From positions 1 through 18,612 of the forward strand of contig CAZLDQ010000115.1 of the NCBI GenBank assembly GCA_964558295.1: a stretch of 18,612 nucleotides of DNA, read 5' to 3'. The translations under genes were made by a program, and so were the position numbers. The DNA comes from JBDKTH01 sp964558295. Lineage in GTDB: Bacteria; Planctomycetota; Planctomycetia; Pirellulales; Thermoguttaceae. Shown one piece after another: positions 7,465 to 13,462 of the stretch (position 1 is its first letter; the number at the start of each line of letters is the position of its first letter). The notes under the pieces are model-generated. The model saw only the letters and a program-made list of their open reading frames with translations. It did no database searches and had not been told where the DNA came from.

Positions 7465-7904
7465 GCGGCATCCTCCTTGCGCCGGATACCGAAGAAGAGG
7501 TGGCCGCTTCGATGCGAGCCGGTGATGGCGTAGGCGACGGCCGTCAGGCTGCGATAAAGCCTGCCGTTGTAGCGATAGCCATCGGCTTCGACGATCACCT
7601 CGTAGCGATTGCCGCGCCATTCGCGAAGAAGACGCGTGCCCGGCACGAGGATCGTCTTCTTCGACTCCGAGGGCCTGTCGCGGCCACTCTTGCCGTTGGC
7701 GATGGCGTCAAGTTGCTTGCGGGCCTGTGGGCTCAGGCCCCCATAGGCCAGTTCCTGGATGCGGTAGGCCAGACGGCGCATCAGGTATTGCCGGCCCAGC
7801 CTTCCCGGGTCGCTGCCCATCAAGTCCACCCATCGCTTGCGGAGCTGGGCCATCGACATCCGGTTCAATTCATCAAGCTGCTTCAAGACGGTCTGTTGCA
7901 TCAT
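7461..7904 (-). CDS. DUF2924 family protein
   Basis: The 147-aa product fits the DUF2924 family: an N-terminal helical part (LDELNRMSMAQLRKRWVDLMG, about 9-29), then GRQYLMRRLAYRIQELAYGGLS (about 37-58) and a C-terminal half with LVPGTRLLREWRGNRYEVIVEADGYRYNGRLYRSLTAVAYAITG (about 86-129). The final part resembles a small beta-sheet DNA- or nucleic-acid-binding module seen in this family. Function is unknown; members are repeatedly found just upstream of phage-type serine recombinases, exactly as here. ATG at 7904 has GAGGTG upstream and overlaps the preceding stop by ATGA; its own stop overlaps the recombinase start. Such coupling suggests a fixed stoichiometry with the recombinase. Confidence 0.85.
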   Translation of the reverse strand: MMQQTVLKQLDELNRMSMAQLRKRWVDLMGSDPGRLGRQYLMRRLAYRIQELAYGGLSPQARKQLDAIANGKSGRDRPSESKKTILVPGTRLLREWRGNRYEVIVEADGYRYNGRLYRSLTAVAYAITGSHRSGHLFFGIRRKEDAA

Positions 7905-8104
7905 GTCACCTCGTAATCGTTGCGTGCGTCGGAAGTGGTGACACTGAGCCTCGTTTCGGCGGAAAGCTCAAGGCCTTTGTCGCGACGCGAACCGGTCTTT
8001 TTCGTCACCAGGCGAAGCATGGCCCGGGCGAGGATTTCGGCCAGTTCGTCCAAGCGCTCATCCGCGGAGGACGGCACGCGGCGGTCGGCATTCAGACTGA
8101 CCAT
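7901..8104 (-). CDS. 67-aa conserved-context small protein
   Basis: This small acidic/basic mixed protein contains a likely amphipathic helix (DERLDELAEILARAMLRLVTKK, about 15-36), and no membrane segment or zinc motif. I do not recognise a family. Its reality rests on context: the ATG at 8104 overlaps the end of the sigma-like gene by 13 bp, and its TGA overlaps the ATG of the DUF2924 gene. It sits in the second position of a five-gene integration operon. A helper or dimerisation partner for the neighbouring proteins is plausible, but nothing in the sequence proves it. Confidence 0.75.
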   Translation of the reverse strand: MVSLNADRRVPSSADERLDELAEILARAMLRLVTKKTGSRRDKGLELSAETRLSVTTSDARNDYEVT

Positions 8105-8709
8105 GTGTCGAACCCCCGATCGGCGAAGGCCTGGCGAATCCGGTCAATATGGCGGCAGATCGTCGTGTAATGCCGGCCGGTAAGCGCGGCGATCTGCGAC
8201 TTGCTGAGGCCATCCATCAATCCCTGGCAGATCTGCCGCTGCAGCGGCGGCATCGCGGCCACCAGTTGGCACACCTCGCTGTGAGATGCGGTGCCGTCGG
8301 GCATCTGGCGATCCTCTTCGTCCTGGCTCATCCGACCGATCCGCTCGACCAGCGCCTGGCGACGGGCATTGGCTCGCGCCAGCGCGCGGATGCGGTTATC
8401 GATCAAACGACAAAGAATGGTTTCCTTGCTAGCCGCGTGGGCCTTGTCGGCATCGAAGGCGAACTTGTGGATCACGATGGCCAGCTCCTGCATCGTGTCC
8501 TGCCAGGCCTCCTGCGGCACGCGGAAGTGCATCATGCGTGCGATGGCCAGCCTGATCTGCCACTCTTCCATCCCGCCGACATACTGCTGATACAACTCGC
8601 GAACTCGATTCTTTTTGATGGCTCGTCTCTCCGGAACCAGGGCGTCGTCATGCGCTGGGGGACGCTCCCGCAGCGACGGAAGCGATGGTCCCGGGCGAGC
8701 CGGTGCCAC
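8092..8709 (-). CDS. Sigma-70 region 4-like HTH regulator
   Basis: The 205-aa frame ends in a sigma-70 region 4-like helix-turn-helix: MPPLQRQICQGLMDGLSKSQIAALTGRHYTTICRHIDRIRQAF (about 152-194). The middle (about 50-120) is helical and could correspond to a core-polymerase-binding or dimerisation part, but I cannot see a clear region 2. The protein may be a phage sigma factor or a transcription regulator; it is the best in-window candidate for binding the operator clusters. The start is uncertain. GTG at 8709 has no good ribosome-binding site. A better Shine-Dalgarno-like GGAG lies further in, near the segment RAIKKNRVREL, but no standard start codon follows it at the right distance. It is the first gene of the leftward operon and faces the RecE-like gene across cluster B. 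Confidence 0.7.
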   Translation of the reverse strand: MAPARPGPSLPSLRERPPAHDDALVPERRAIKKNRVRELYQQYVGGMEEWQIRLAIARMMHFRVPQEAWQDTMQELAIVIHKFAFDADKAHAASKETILCRLIDNRIRALARANARRQALVERIGRMSQDEEDRQMPDGTASHSEVCQLVAAMPPLQRQICQGLMDGLSKSQIAALTGRHYTTICRHIDRIRQAFADRGFDTWSV

Positions 8710-8739
8710 GTATCTGGCCGTGGATGTGAATGGCGAAAA

Positions 8740-8837
8740 TCACATGAGCATCATGTGACCGTCATGTGACGTGTCACCGGTGCCAAATGCGCTCACATGA
8801 TCGGAATGTGAGCGCTCATGTGATTGTGCATGGCACC
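8740..8837. promoter_or_regulatory. Operator-like cluster B in the divergent promoter region
   Basis: Perfect TCACATGA or TCATGTGA sites begin at 8740, 8751, 8762, 8793 and 8816; a 6/8 match begins at 8804. Successive starts are 11, 11, 31, 11 and 12 bp apart, close to one helical turn or multiples of it. GCGCTCACA (8789-8797) and TGTGAGCGC (8807-8815) make a perfect nine-bp dyad. GGTGCCA (8779-8785) and TGGCACC (8831-8837) make an outer dyad 59 bp across, as in cluster A. TGTCACCGGTG at 8772-8782 repeats most of the palindrome at 1997-2010. The cluster lies between the divergent sigma-like gene and the RecE-like gene, so it probably controls both main operons. Confidence 0.75.
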
Positions 8838-8914
8838 GCGAAGTTTTCGGCCTCTGCGGCAATAGGCACTACGACGCGGGCAGCGAGGGCTGCTCCACGT
8901 AAGGGAGTCCAACA

Positions 8915-9739
8915 ATGCCGCAGACCGAAAACGACAATCCGGTGATCGACTTGGGCGTGCTCAGCGCCGAACCGGCCGAGGAGTACCACGCCAAGGCCGG
9001 CGAGTATCTCTCCAGCCATCAACTGCTGGACTTCATGGCCTGCCCCTGGTTGTACCGCAAGAAGCAGCTTGGCCTGGTTCGGGATGAGGATGCGCCGGCG
9101 CTGCTGCTGGGCCGCGCCACGCACGTTCGCATTCTCGAAGGGCGCGACGCATACGAATCGCAGTTCGCCATCGGCGGTCCGATCAATCCCCGCACCGGCA
9201 AGCCCTTCGGCTCGAACACCAAGGCCTTCGCCGAGTGGGCCGAGGTCCAGGGCAAGCCGGTCCTCTCACATGAGCAGGTCGAGCTGATCGAACAAATGGC
9301 GGCCGGTGTGGCCATGAACGACGGGGCGGTGGACCTGCTTCTCTATGGCCGGGCCGAGGGGGTCATCCGCACGACCTACTGCGACACCCCATGCCAGGTG
9401 CGGCTGGATTGGGTGCATCCGCACAGGGGCATCGTGGACCTCAAGACCACCGCCGACCTGACCTGGTTCGAGAACGAGACCAGGCGACGGCGCTACCACA
9501 ACCAGGTCGCCTTCTACCAGGCCGTCCTGGCCCAGGTGATCGGCCAGCTAATTCCCGTCTACCTCATTGCCGTCGAGAAGGTCGAACCGTTCCGCTGTGG
9601 CGTGTGGCGCGTCAGCGACAGCACGCTGGCCATCGCGCGGCAGGAGAACGAGGAAGCGATCCGCCGTCTGCGCCGGGCGTGGGAGATCGACGCCTTCCCG
9701 ACCGGCTACGAGGAGGTCCGCGTGCTCGAGATTGTCTGA
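8915..9739 (+). CDS. RecE-like PD-(D/E)XK exonuclease (DUF3799-type)
   Basis: This 274-aa phage recombination nuclease should resect double-stranded DNA ends to feed strand annealing. The fold signature is visible: SSHQLLDFMACPWLYRKKQ (33-51), GRATHVRILEG (66-76), then QVRLDWVHPHRGIVDLKTT with D165 and D175-L-K177, the PD-(D/E)XK core. HNQVAFYQAVL (about 194-204) is the conserved Q-x-x-x-Y helix of RecB-like nucleases. ATG at 8915 is preceded by AAGGGAG. It is the first gene of the rightward operon and is followed, after the RNA-like region, by a Sak4-like ATPase and a DUF669 protein, a common phage recombination set. A perfect TCACATGA at 9266-9273 lies within the gene but may be chance. Confidence 0.88.
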   Translation: MPQTENDNPVIDLGVLSAEPAEEYHAKAGEYLSSHQLLDFMACPWLYRKKQLGLVRDEDAPALLLGRATHVRILEGRDAYESQFAIGGPINPRTGKPFGSNTKAFAEWAEVQGKPVLSHEQVELIEQMAAGVAMNDGAVDLLLYGRAEGVIRTTYCDTPCQVRLDWVHPHRGIVDLKTTADLTWFENETRRRRYHNQVAFYQAVLAQVIGQLIPVYLIAVEKVEPFRCGVWRVSDSTLAIARQENEEAIRRLRRAWEIDAFPTGYEEVRVLEIV

Positions 9740-9751
9740 CACCTCTCGCGT

Positions 9752-9827
9752 CCGGGTGGGACGGCGTGCCGCAGTGGCATGGATGCCATCACGGTGGAGC
9801 GCGGCCGGACTCCCTACGCCCACCCGG
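9752..9827 (+). other. Structured intergenic segment, possible RNA
   Basis: CCGGGTGGG (9752-9760) pairs perfectly with CCCACCCGG (9819-9827). Inside lie GCCGC/GCGGC and a near-palindrome TGGCAT-GG-ATGCCA around 9774-9787. The segment runs from just after the RecE-like stop to a tRNA-like sequence. The outer arms could mimic a tRNA acceptor stem, but no T-arm is recognisable before the 3' arm, so I do not call it a tRNA. It may be a small RNA, a transcript-processing structure or an attenuator. Confidence 0.4.
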
Positions 9828-9837
9828 GCGCACTTTC

Positions 9838-9901
9838 GGCAGGGCCGGGCTGCCTGGGCCTCATAAGCCCAGAGAGGCGGGTTCGACTCCCGCACCTGCC
9901 A
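9838..9901 (+). tRNA. tRNA-Met(CAT)-like sequence with reduced D-arm
   Basis: The 3' two-thirds is an excellent tRNA: anticodon arm TGGGC-CTCATAA-GCCCA with anticodon CAT, five-base variable region GAGAG, T-arm GCGGG-TTCGACT-CCCGC, then ACCTGCC and discriminator A9901; CCA is not encoded. GGCAGG at 9838-9843 pairs perfectly with CCTGCC (9895-9900) as acceptor stem. Only about ten bases remain between acceptor and anticodon stems instead of the usual nineteen, so no normal D-arm fits. Alternatively GGCAG pairs with CTGCC (9851-9855) as a local hairpin, leaving no acceptor stem. It may be a degenerate phage tRNA, a tRNA mimic or an old integration scar. If functional, CAT could specify Met or, after modification, Ile. 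Confidence 0.5.
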
Positions 9902-9953
9902 TTGTGCTCAGCCGGCATGTGAGCAAGCGAACTCGAACCATGAGGAGCGACAC

Positions 9954-10238
9954 GTGAAACGGAACTATCGCAAGTCAGACCCGCTGTCCTCGATGCTTGC
10001 CGGGCGGAATGTCGAGATGGGCGGCGCGGCCCGGCGGCACCGGGCGCTGTGCCTTCATGCCGTGCGGCGAACGCCGGGACTGACGTCCCGTGAACTCGAA
10101 GAGCGTCTGGGCATCAAGGCACACAAGCGTTTGCCGGAGCTGCGGCAGGCCGGATGCGTCCGCAACGGCAGGCCGCGCATCTGCACCGTCAGCGGCCGCC
10201 TGGCCATGACCTGGCATCCGCAGGAGTACCTCAACTGA
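9954..10238 (+). CDS. Small winged-helix-like DNA-binding protein
   Basis: A 94-aa basic protein. Residues of about 28-75 (RHRALCLHAVRRTPGLTSRELEERLG, then KAHKRLPELRQAGCV) read like a small winged helix: a helix, a helix-turn-helix with TSRELEERLGI, and a hairpin with RPRICTVSGRLAMTWHP. It could act as a phage regulator or accessory replication protein. The GTG start at 9954 is supported by GAGGAG six bases upstream. It follows the tRNA-like region; GCATGTGA at 9915-9922 is a 7/8 match to the operator motif. The next gene begins 18 bp downstream with its own strong ribosome-binding site. No specific family recognised. Confidence 0.75.
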   Translation: MKRNYRKSDPLSSMLAGRNVEMGGAARRHRALCLHAVRRTPGLTSRELEERLGIKAHKRLPELRQAGCVRNGRPRICTVSGRLAMTWHPQEYLN

Positions 10239-10256
10239 TCCCAAGGAGAACGACAC

Positions 10257-10994
10257 ATGAGCATGATGGATTCGCTGATCAGGACCACGACGCCCGCTCC
10301 GCCCAAGATGATCGTCTACGGCCAACCAGGCGTCGGCAAGACCACCTTCGCCGCAACGGCCAATGCGATTCTGCTCGACTGCGAGAACGGAGCCGGCGCG
10401 GTGCCCGGCCTGATGCGCACGCCGTATCTGCACACCTGGCCGGAGATGCGCAAATGGCTCATCGAGCTGGCGAGCCTGGCGCATGCCGATGCCCCGCCGG
10501 CGGTGGCCATCGACACCATCGACTGGATGGTCCAGCGCATCGTCGAACACGTCGTGCACGATCTCGATCCGAAGGCCGGGGCCAACCTGACCGGAACCTT
10601 GGCCACCGCTCACGGCGGGTATTTCAAGGCCCGGGAGATCGTGCAGAACATCGTCTATCGCGACTTGCTGCCGCTGCTCAACGCCGTCAGCGCCACCGGG
10701 GCGGCCATCATCCTCCTGGCCCACGCGGCCAACACGAAGATGACCACGCCCGAGGGGTACGACCAGCGTCTGGCCTCGCCGGACCTGCCGCACTGGATCG
10801 CGCCGCCCTTCATCGAGTGGGCGGATTGCGTGCTCTACGCCCACCGCCAGGGCGACCAGCGCCTGCTGCTGACCGAGGGCACCAACGTGATCTTGGCCAA
10901 GAACCGCTACGGCCTGTCGGCCGAGCTTCCTCTTTCGTGGCCCGCGCTGATGCAGGCCATGTCCAGCAACACCATCAACAGCAAGGAGAGCTGA
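10257..10994 (+). CDS. Sak4-like RecA-fold ATPase (AAA_24 type)
   Basis: A 245-aa phage nucleotide-binding protein. It begins with the compact Walker A GQPGVGKTT (22-30) after IVYG, then LLDCENGAGAV (39-49), AVAIDTIDWM (Walker B-like, about 82-91), IILLAHAANTKMTTP (about 150-164) with the sensor-like histidine, and KNRYGLSAELPL (about 219-230). This order and length match Sak4-type single-strand annealing or recombination ATPases, which usually neighbour a DUF669 protein and an exonuclease, as seen here. ATG at 10257 is preceded by AAGGAGAACGACAC. Role inferred: loading or annealing of single strands during phage recombination, with the upstream RecE-like nuclease providing the strands. Confidence 0.88.
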   Translation: MSMMDSLIRTTTPAPPKMIVYGQPGVGKTTFAATANAILLDCENGAGAVPGLMRTPYLHTWPEMRKWLIELASLAHADAPPAVAIDTIDWMVQRIVEHVVHDLDPKAGANLTGTLATAHGGYFKAREIVQNIVYRDLLPLLNAVSATGAAIILLAHAANTKMTTPEGYDQRLASPDLPHWIAPPFIEWADCVLYAHRQGDQRLLLTEGTNVILAKNRYGLSAELPLSWPALMQAMSSNTINSKES

Positions 10995-10997
10995 CCC

Positions 10998-11456
10998 ATG
11001 GCAAATTTGAACGGATTCAACGCCAACGAAGTCGAACCGACTACCACGTTTGAGGCATTGCCTGCCGGCAAGTACCTCGTGGCGATCACCGCCAGCGAGA
11101 TGAAGGCCACCAAGCGTGGCGATGGCAGCTATCTGCAGTTGGAGTTCACCGTTCTTGAAGGCGATTGCAAGGGCCGCAAGGTGTGGGACCGGTTGTGCAT
11201 CAACCATCCCAACGAACTGACGCAGAAGATCGCCCGCGGCAACCTCTCGGCCGTCTGCCGCGCCGTCGGCGTGATGCAGCCCAAGGACAGCGTCGAGCTG
11301 CACAACATCCCGCTGGTGATCTCGGTCAAGTGCAAGAAGCGCGAGGATACCGGCGAGATCACCAACGAGGTCAAGGGCTACGAGGCGAAGGCGGCTGCCG
11401 CCGGTCGTCCGCAGCAGTCCCCGATCCATGACACCACGCCGCCGTGGAAGCGATGA
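10998..11456 (+). CDS. DUF669 family protein, likely single-strand DNA binding
   Basis: A 152-aa protein with the DUF669 profile: FEALPAGKYLVAITASEMKATKRGDGSYLQLEFTVLEGDCKGRKVWDRLCINHPN (about 18-72), then a segment ending in LVISVKCKKREDTGEITNEVKGYE (about 106-129). The beta-rich first half followed by a disordered, basic/proline C-terminus resembles single-stranded DNA-binding proteins. DUF669 proteins nearly always sit next to Sak4-like ATPases in phages, and here only three bases separate the two genes. AAGGAGAG precedes the ATG. It probably supplies the SSB function for the replication-recombination module. The 3' end overlaps possible starts of the RusA gene. Confidence 0.88.
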   Translation: MANLNGFNANEVEPTTTFEALPAGKYLVAITASEMKATKRGDGSYLQLEFTVLEGDCKGRKVWDRLCINHPNELTQKIARGNLSAVCRAVGVMQPKDSVELHNIPLVISVKCKKREDTGEITNEVKGYEAKAAAAGRPQQSPIHDTTPPWKR

Positions 11457-11467
11457 GGGCAGATGCG

Positions 11468-11893
11468 ATGGAACTGACGCTGCCCTGGCCCCCCAGCGCG
11501 AACCACTACTACCGCCGTGTCGGGCCTCGCACATTGATCAGCCGCGAGGGTCGAGAGTACCGCACCCAAGTGTGCAGGCTCCTGGCTCCGGGCGGCGGAA
11601 GCGGAATCCGCAAGCCGCCTGCGGGCGGACGCATCGCCCTGGCGATGGATGCCTTCCCGCCCGACAGGCGGCGGCGCGACCTGGACAACCTCCTCAAATG
11701 CACCCAAGACGCCCTCGCCCATGCGGGCGTGTTCGAGGACGACGGCCAGATCGACCTGCTGGCCGTGCGGCGATGCGAGGTGCTTGGCGGCGGGATGGTC
11801 GTGGTTCGGGTCGCTGAGATGCCGCTGCGTCGCTGCCCGCTGTGCGGGGCCAGGTATTCCCAAATGGAAAGTGAGTACCTCCATGACAACTGA
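11468..11893 (+). CDS. rusA: RusA-type Holliday junction resolvase
   Basis: A 141-aa endonuclease that cleaves Holliday junctions and branched replication intermediates. The family core is present: LPWPPSANHYYRR (5-17), DRRRRDLDNLLKCTQDAL (66-83) and FEDDGQIDLL (89-98). D71, D73 and D91 fall almost exactly where E. coli RusA has its catalytic D70, D72 and D91. The C-terminus has an extra CPLCG pair (about 122-126) that is not part of the standard enzyme. I chose ATG at 11468 because GAGGG lies eight bases upstream and the family start aligns; ATG 11453, overlapping the previous stop, is an alternative. It ends 11 bp inside the next gene. Confidence 0.93.
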   Translation: MELTLPWPPSANHYYRRVGPRTLISREGREYRTQVCRLLAPGGGSGIRKPPAGGRIALAMDAFPPDRRRRDLDNLLKCTQDALAHAGVFEDDGQIDLLAVRRCEVLGGGMVVVRVAEMPLRRCPLCGARYSQMESEYLHDN

Positions 11894-12629
11894 TAATCTC
11901 AAGACTCTGCGACTTGACGAAATCCGCATCGACGGCGGCACGCAGCCTCGCGTGGCTATCGATCAGAGCATCGTCGATGAATACGCCCAACAGTACAGCG
12001 CCGGTGTCGACCTTACACCGGTCACCGTCTTCTACGACGGCGCGAACTACTGGCTGGCCGATGGATTCCACCGGTACTGGGCCAACAGGAAAATCAAGAG
12101 CGACTACATCTTCGCTCACGTTCACCAGGGTACCCAGCGCGATGCCATCCTCTACTCGGTGGGTGCCAACGCCACCCATGGGCTTCGCCGGACCAACGCT
12201 GATAAACGCAAGGCCGTGTTGACCATGCTGACCAATCCCCTGGTCAGCCTCGACGGCGAAGGCACTCCCTGGTCTGACAACGCCATTGCGAGGCATTGTC
12301 AGGTCAGTCCTCACACTGTCGCATCCGTCCGGTCAGCTATGCAAATGCATAGCTGCGCCACCCGCAAGGGAACCGATGGCAAGCTCTACAACACCGCCAA
12401 CATCGGCCGAACAAAGAAAAAGAAACGCCAACCAGGAGGCATCTCGCCCAACGCTGTGCTGCCGACCCGCCAAGCGCGCCCGGCCCTGGCCCAAACCAAT
12501 CTCAACCTGCCGCATGACCCAGCCTATGGCGCTCGAGCCATCGTGGCTGCCATGGGCGAGGACTACGCCCGCCGGTTGATTGATTCCCTGACCTCCTACC
12601 TCCGTGACAAGAAAGAAGGTGACGCATGA
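11883..12629 (+). CDS. ParB/sulfiredoxin-domain protein with HTH
   Basis: A 248-aa protein. The N-terminal ParB-like domain includes TQPRVAIDQSIVDEYAQQ (20-37), PVTVFYDGANYWLADGFHRYWA (46-67) with the G-x-H-R box at 61-64. A helix-turn-helix follows at about 130-150 (WSDNAIARHCQVSPHTVASVR), then a basic, probably flexible stretch KKKKRQ (178-183) and a C-terminal helical tail. This layout suggests a DNA-binding protein, for instance a partition-like or replication accessory protein; ParB-fold domains may bind or hydrolyse CTP, which I cannot judge here. The in-frame open region extends further upstream, but ATG at 11883 begins the recognisable domain, inside the end of rusA. A perfect 22-bp dyad lies in the codons just after the HTH. 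Confidence 0.85.
   Translation: MTTDNLKTLRLDEIRIDGGTQPRVAIDQSIVDEYAQQYSAGVDLTPVTVFYDGANYWLADGFHRYWANRKIKSDYIFAHVHQGTQRDAILYSVGANATHGLRRTNADKRKAVLTMLTNPLVSLDGEGTPWSDNAIARHCQVSPHTVASVRSAMQMHSCATRKGTDGKLYNTANIGRTKKKKRQPGGISPNAVLPTRQARPALAQTNLNLPHDPAYGARAIVAAMGEDYARRLIDSLTSYLRDKKEGDA
12334..12355. promoter_or_regulatory. 22-bp perfect dyad inside the ParB-like gene
   Basis: CAGCTATGCA (12334-12343), AA, and TGCATAGCTG (12346-12355) form ten-bp arms with a two-base centre. The site is AT-rich in a GC-rich gene and lies within codons for SAMQMHSC directly after the HTH. It may be a binding site of the encoded protein (parS-like or autoregulatory). It does not match the classic chromosomal parS sequence. 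Confidence 0.45.
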
Positions 12630-13462
12630 GTGCCGCGCATACCAACCTCGCAATGGCAGGCACCGGCCCGATCGTCGAGCGCATCCTCATCACGCCCGAC
12701 CAGGCGATCAAGTGGCTGGAACAGGCCAACACCAACAACCGCAAGTTGTCCCAGAAGCATGTGGACCGTCTGGCCCGCGACATGGCCGAAGGCAAGTGGA
12801 AGCTGACACACGAGGGCATCGCCTTCGGTCCCGACGGCACGCTGCTGGATGGGCAGCACCGTCTGTGGGCCATCTGCATGTCTGGCGTTCCGGTCGAGAT
12901 GTTCGTCTGGCGCGACGTGGACCCGCAGTCGATGATGGCCATCGATTCAGGCAAGTCTCGCTCGCTGGCAGACATCCTCAACATCGCCGGCGAAAACGGC
13001 GACGTCAGCAAGAACGACCTGGCGACGCTGCGGGCGATGCTGGGCGGTTTCGGCAACCCGCCGATCCTCTCGCCAGCTGAGGCATCCGAGACGCTGCGCA
13101 GGCACCACGACGCCATCGCGTTCGCCGTGGCAAACCTACCGACCGTCACCTCGGCCCGCGGCGTCAACACCGCCATCACGAGGGCGGTAGTCGCCCGTGC
13201 GTACTACTCGGTCGATCGGGCGATGCTCAAAGACTTTTGCCGCAAGCTAACCACCGGTATCGTGACCTCCGGCGACGAGGGCATCATCGTTCTGCTGCGT
13301 CAGCATCTGCAGGAGAATCGCGGCGGCTCCTACAGCCAGCGCGTGCAGCGCTACGGCAAGGTTCAGCGCGTGCTGGCCGCTTGGCTCAAGGGCGAGAATC
13401 CCAGCCGTATCTACCCGGCCAGCAGCGAGCAGTTCCCGCTTCCCGAGGAGGTCAGGGCTTGA
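12626..13462 (+). CDS. Second ParB-like (DGQHR-motif) phage protein
   Basis: A 278-aa protein. The N-terminal part has ILITPDQAIKWLEQANTNNRKLSQKHVDRLARDMAEGKWKLTHEGIAF (20-67) and LLDGQHRLWAI (73-83), the DGQHR box of ParB-related domains, then VFVWRDVDP-like strand and MMAIDSGKSRSLADIL (about 103-118). The rest is helical and unassigned. Such proteins are common in phage early regions; their exact function is not established. ATG at 12626 overlaps the preceding TGA (ATGA) with AAGGTG before it, so it is coupled to the first ParB-like gene. No sequence similarity between the two is obvious beyond the domain class, so they are probably not a recent duplication. Confidence 0.82.
   Translation: MSAAHTNLAMAGTGPIVERILITPDQAIKWLEQANTNNRKLSQKHVDRLARDMAEGKWKLTHEGIAFGPDGTLLDGQHRLWAICMSGVPVEMFVWRDVDPQSMMAIDSGKSRSLADILNIAGENGDVSKNDLATLRAMLGGFGNPPILSPAEASETLRRHHDAIAFAVANLPTVTSARGVNTAITRAVVARAYYSVDRAMLKDFCRKLTTGIVTSGDEGIIVLLRQHLQENRGGSYSQRVQRYGKVQRVLAAWLKGENPSRIYPASSEQFPLPEEVRA

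Noticed and set aside
6457..7533. 358-codon plus-strand open frame opposite the recombinase
   Set aside because: Its composition is the complement of recombinase codons, and the recombinase motifs are intact on the other strand.
9266..9273. Perfect TCACATGA inside the RecE-like gene as a further operator
   Set aside because: One isolated copy is about what chance predicts for an 8-mer in this window, and no flanking dyad accompanies it.
9870..9901. T-arm similarity between the tRNA-like sequence and the ssrA 3' end as an attL/attR pair
   Set aside because: The match is limited to GCGGGTTCGA-TCCCGC, which every T-arm tends to share. The acceptor strands differ, and serine integrases do not usually create such repeats.
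9975..11534. 519-codon minus-strand open frame opposite the recombination genes
   Set aside because: It is a shadow of four well-supported plus-strand genes in GC-rich DNA; its translation has no recognisable domain and no ribosome-binding site.
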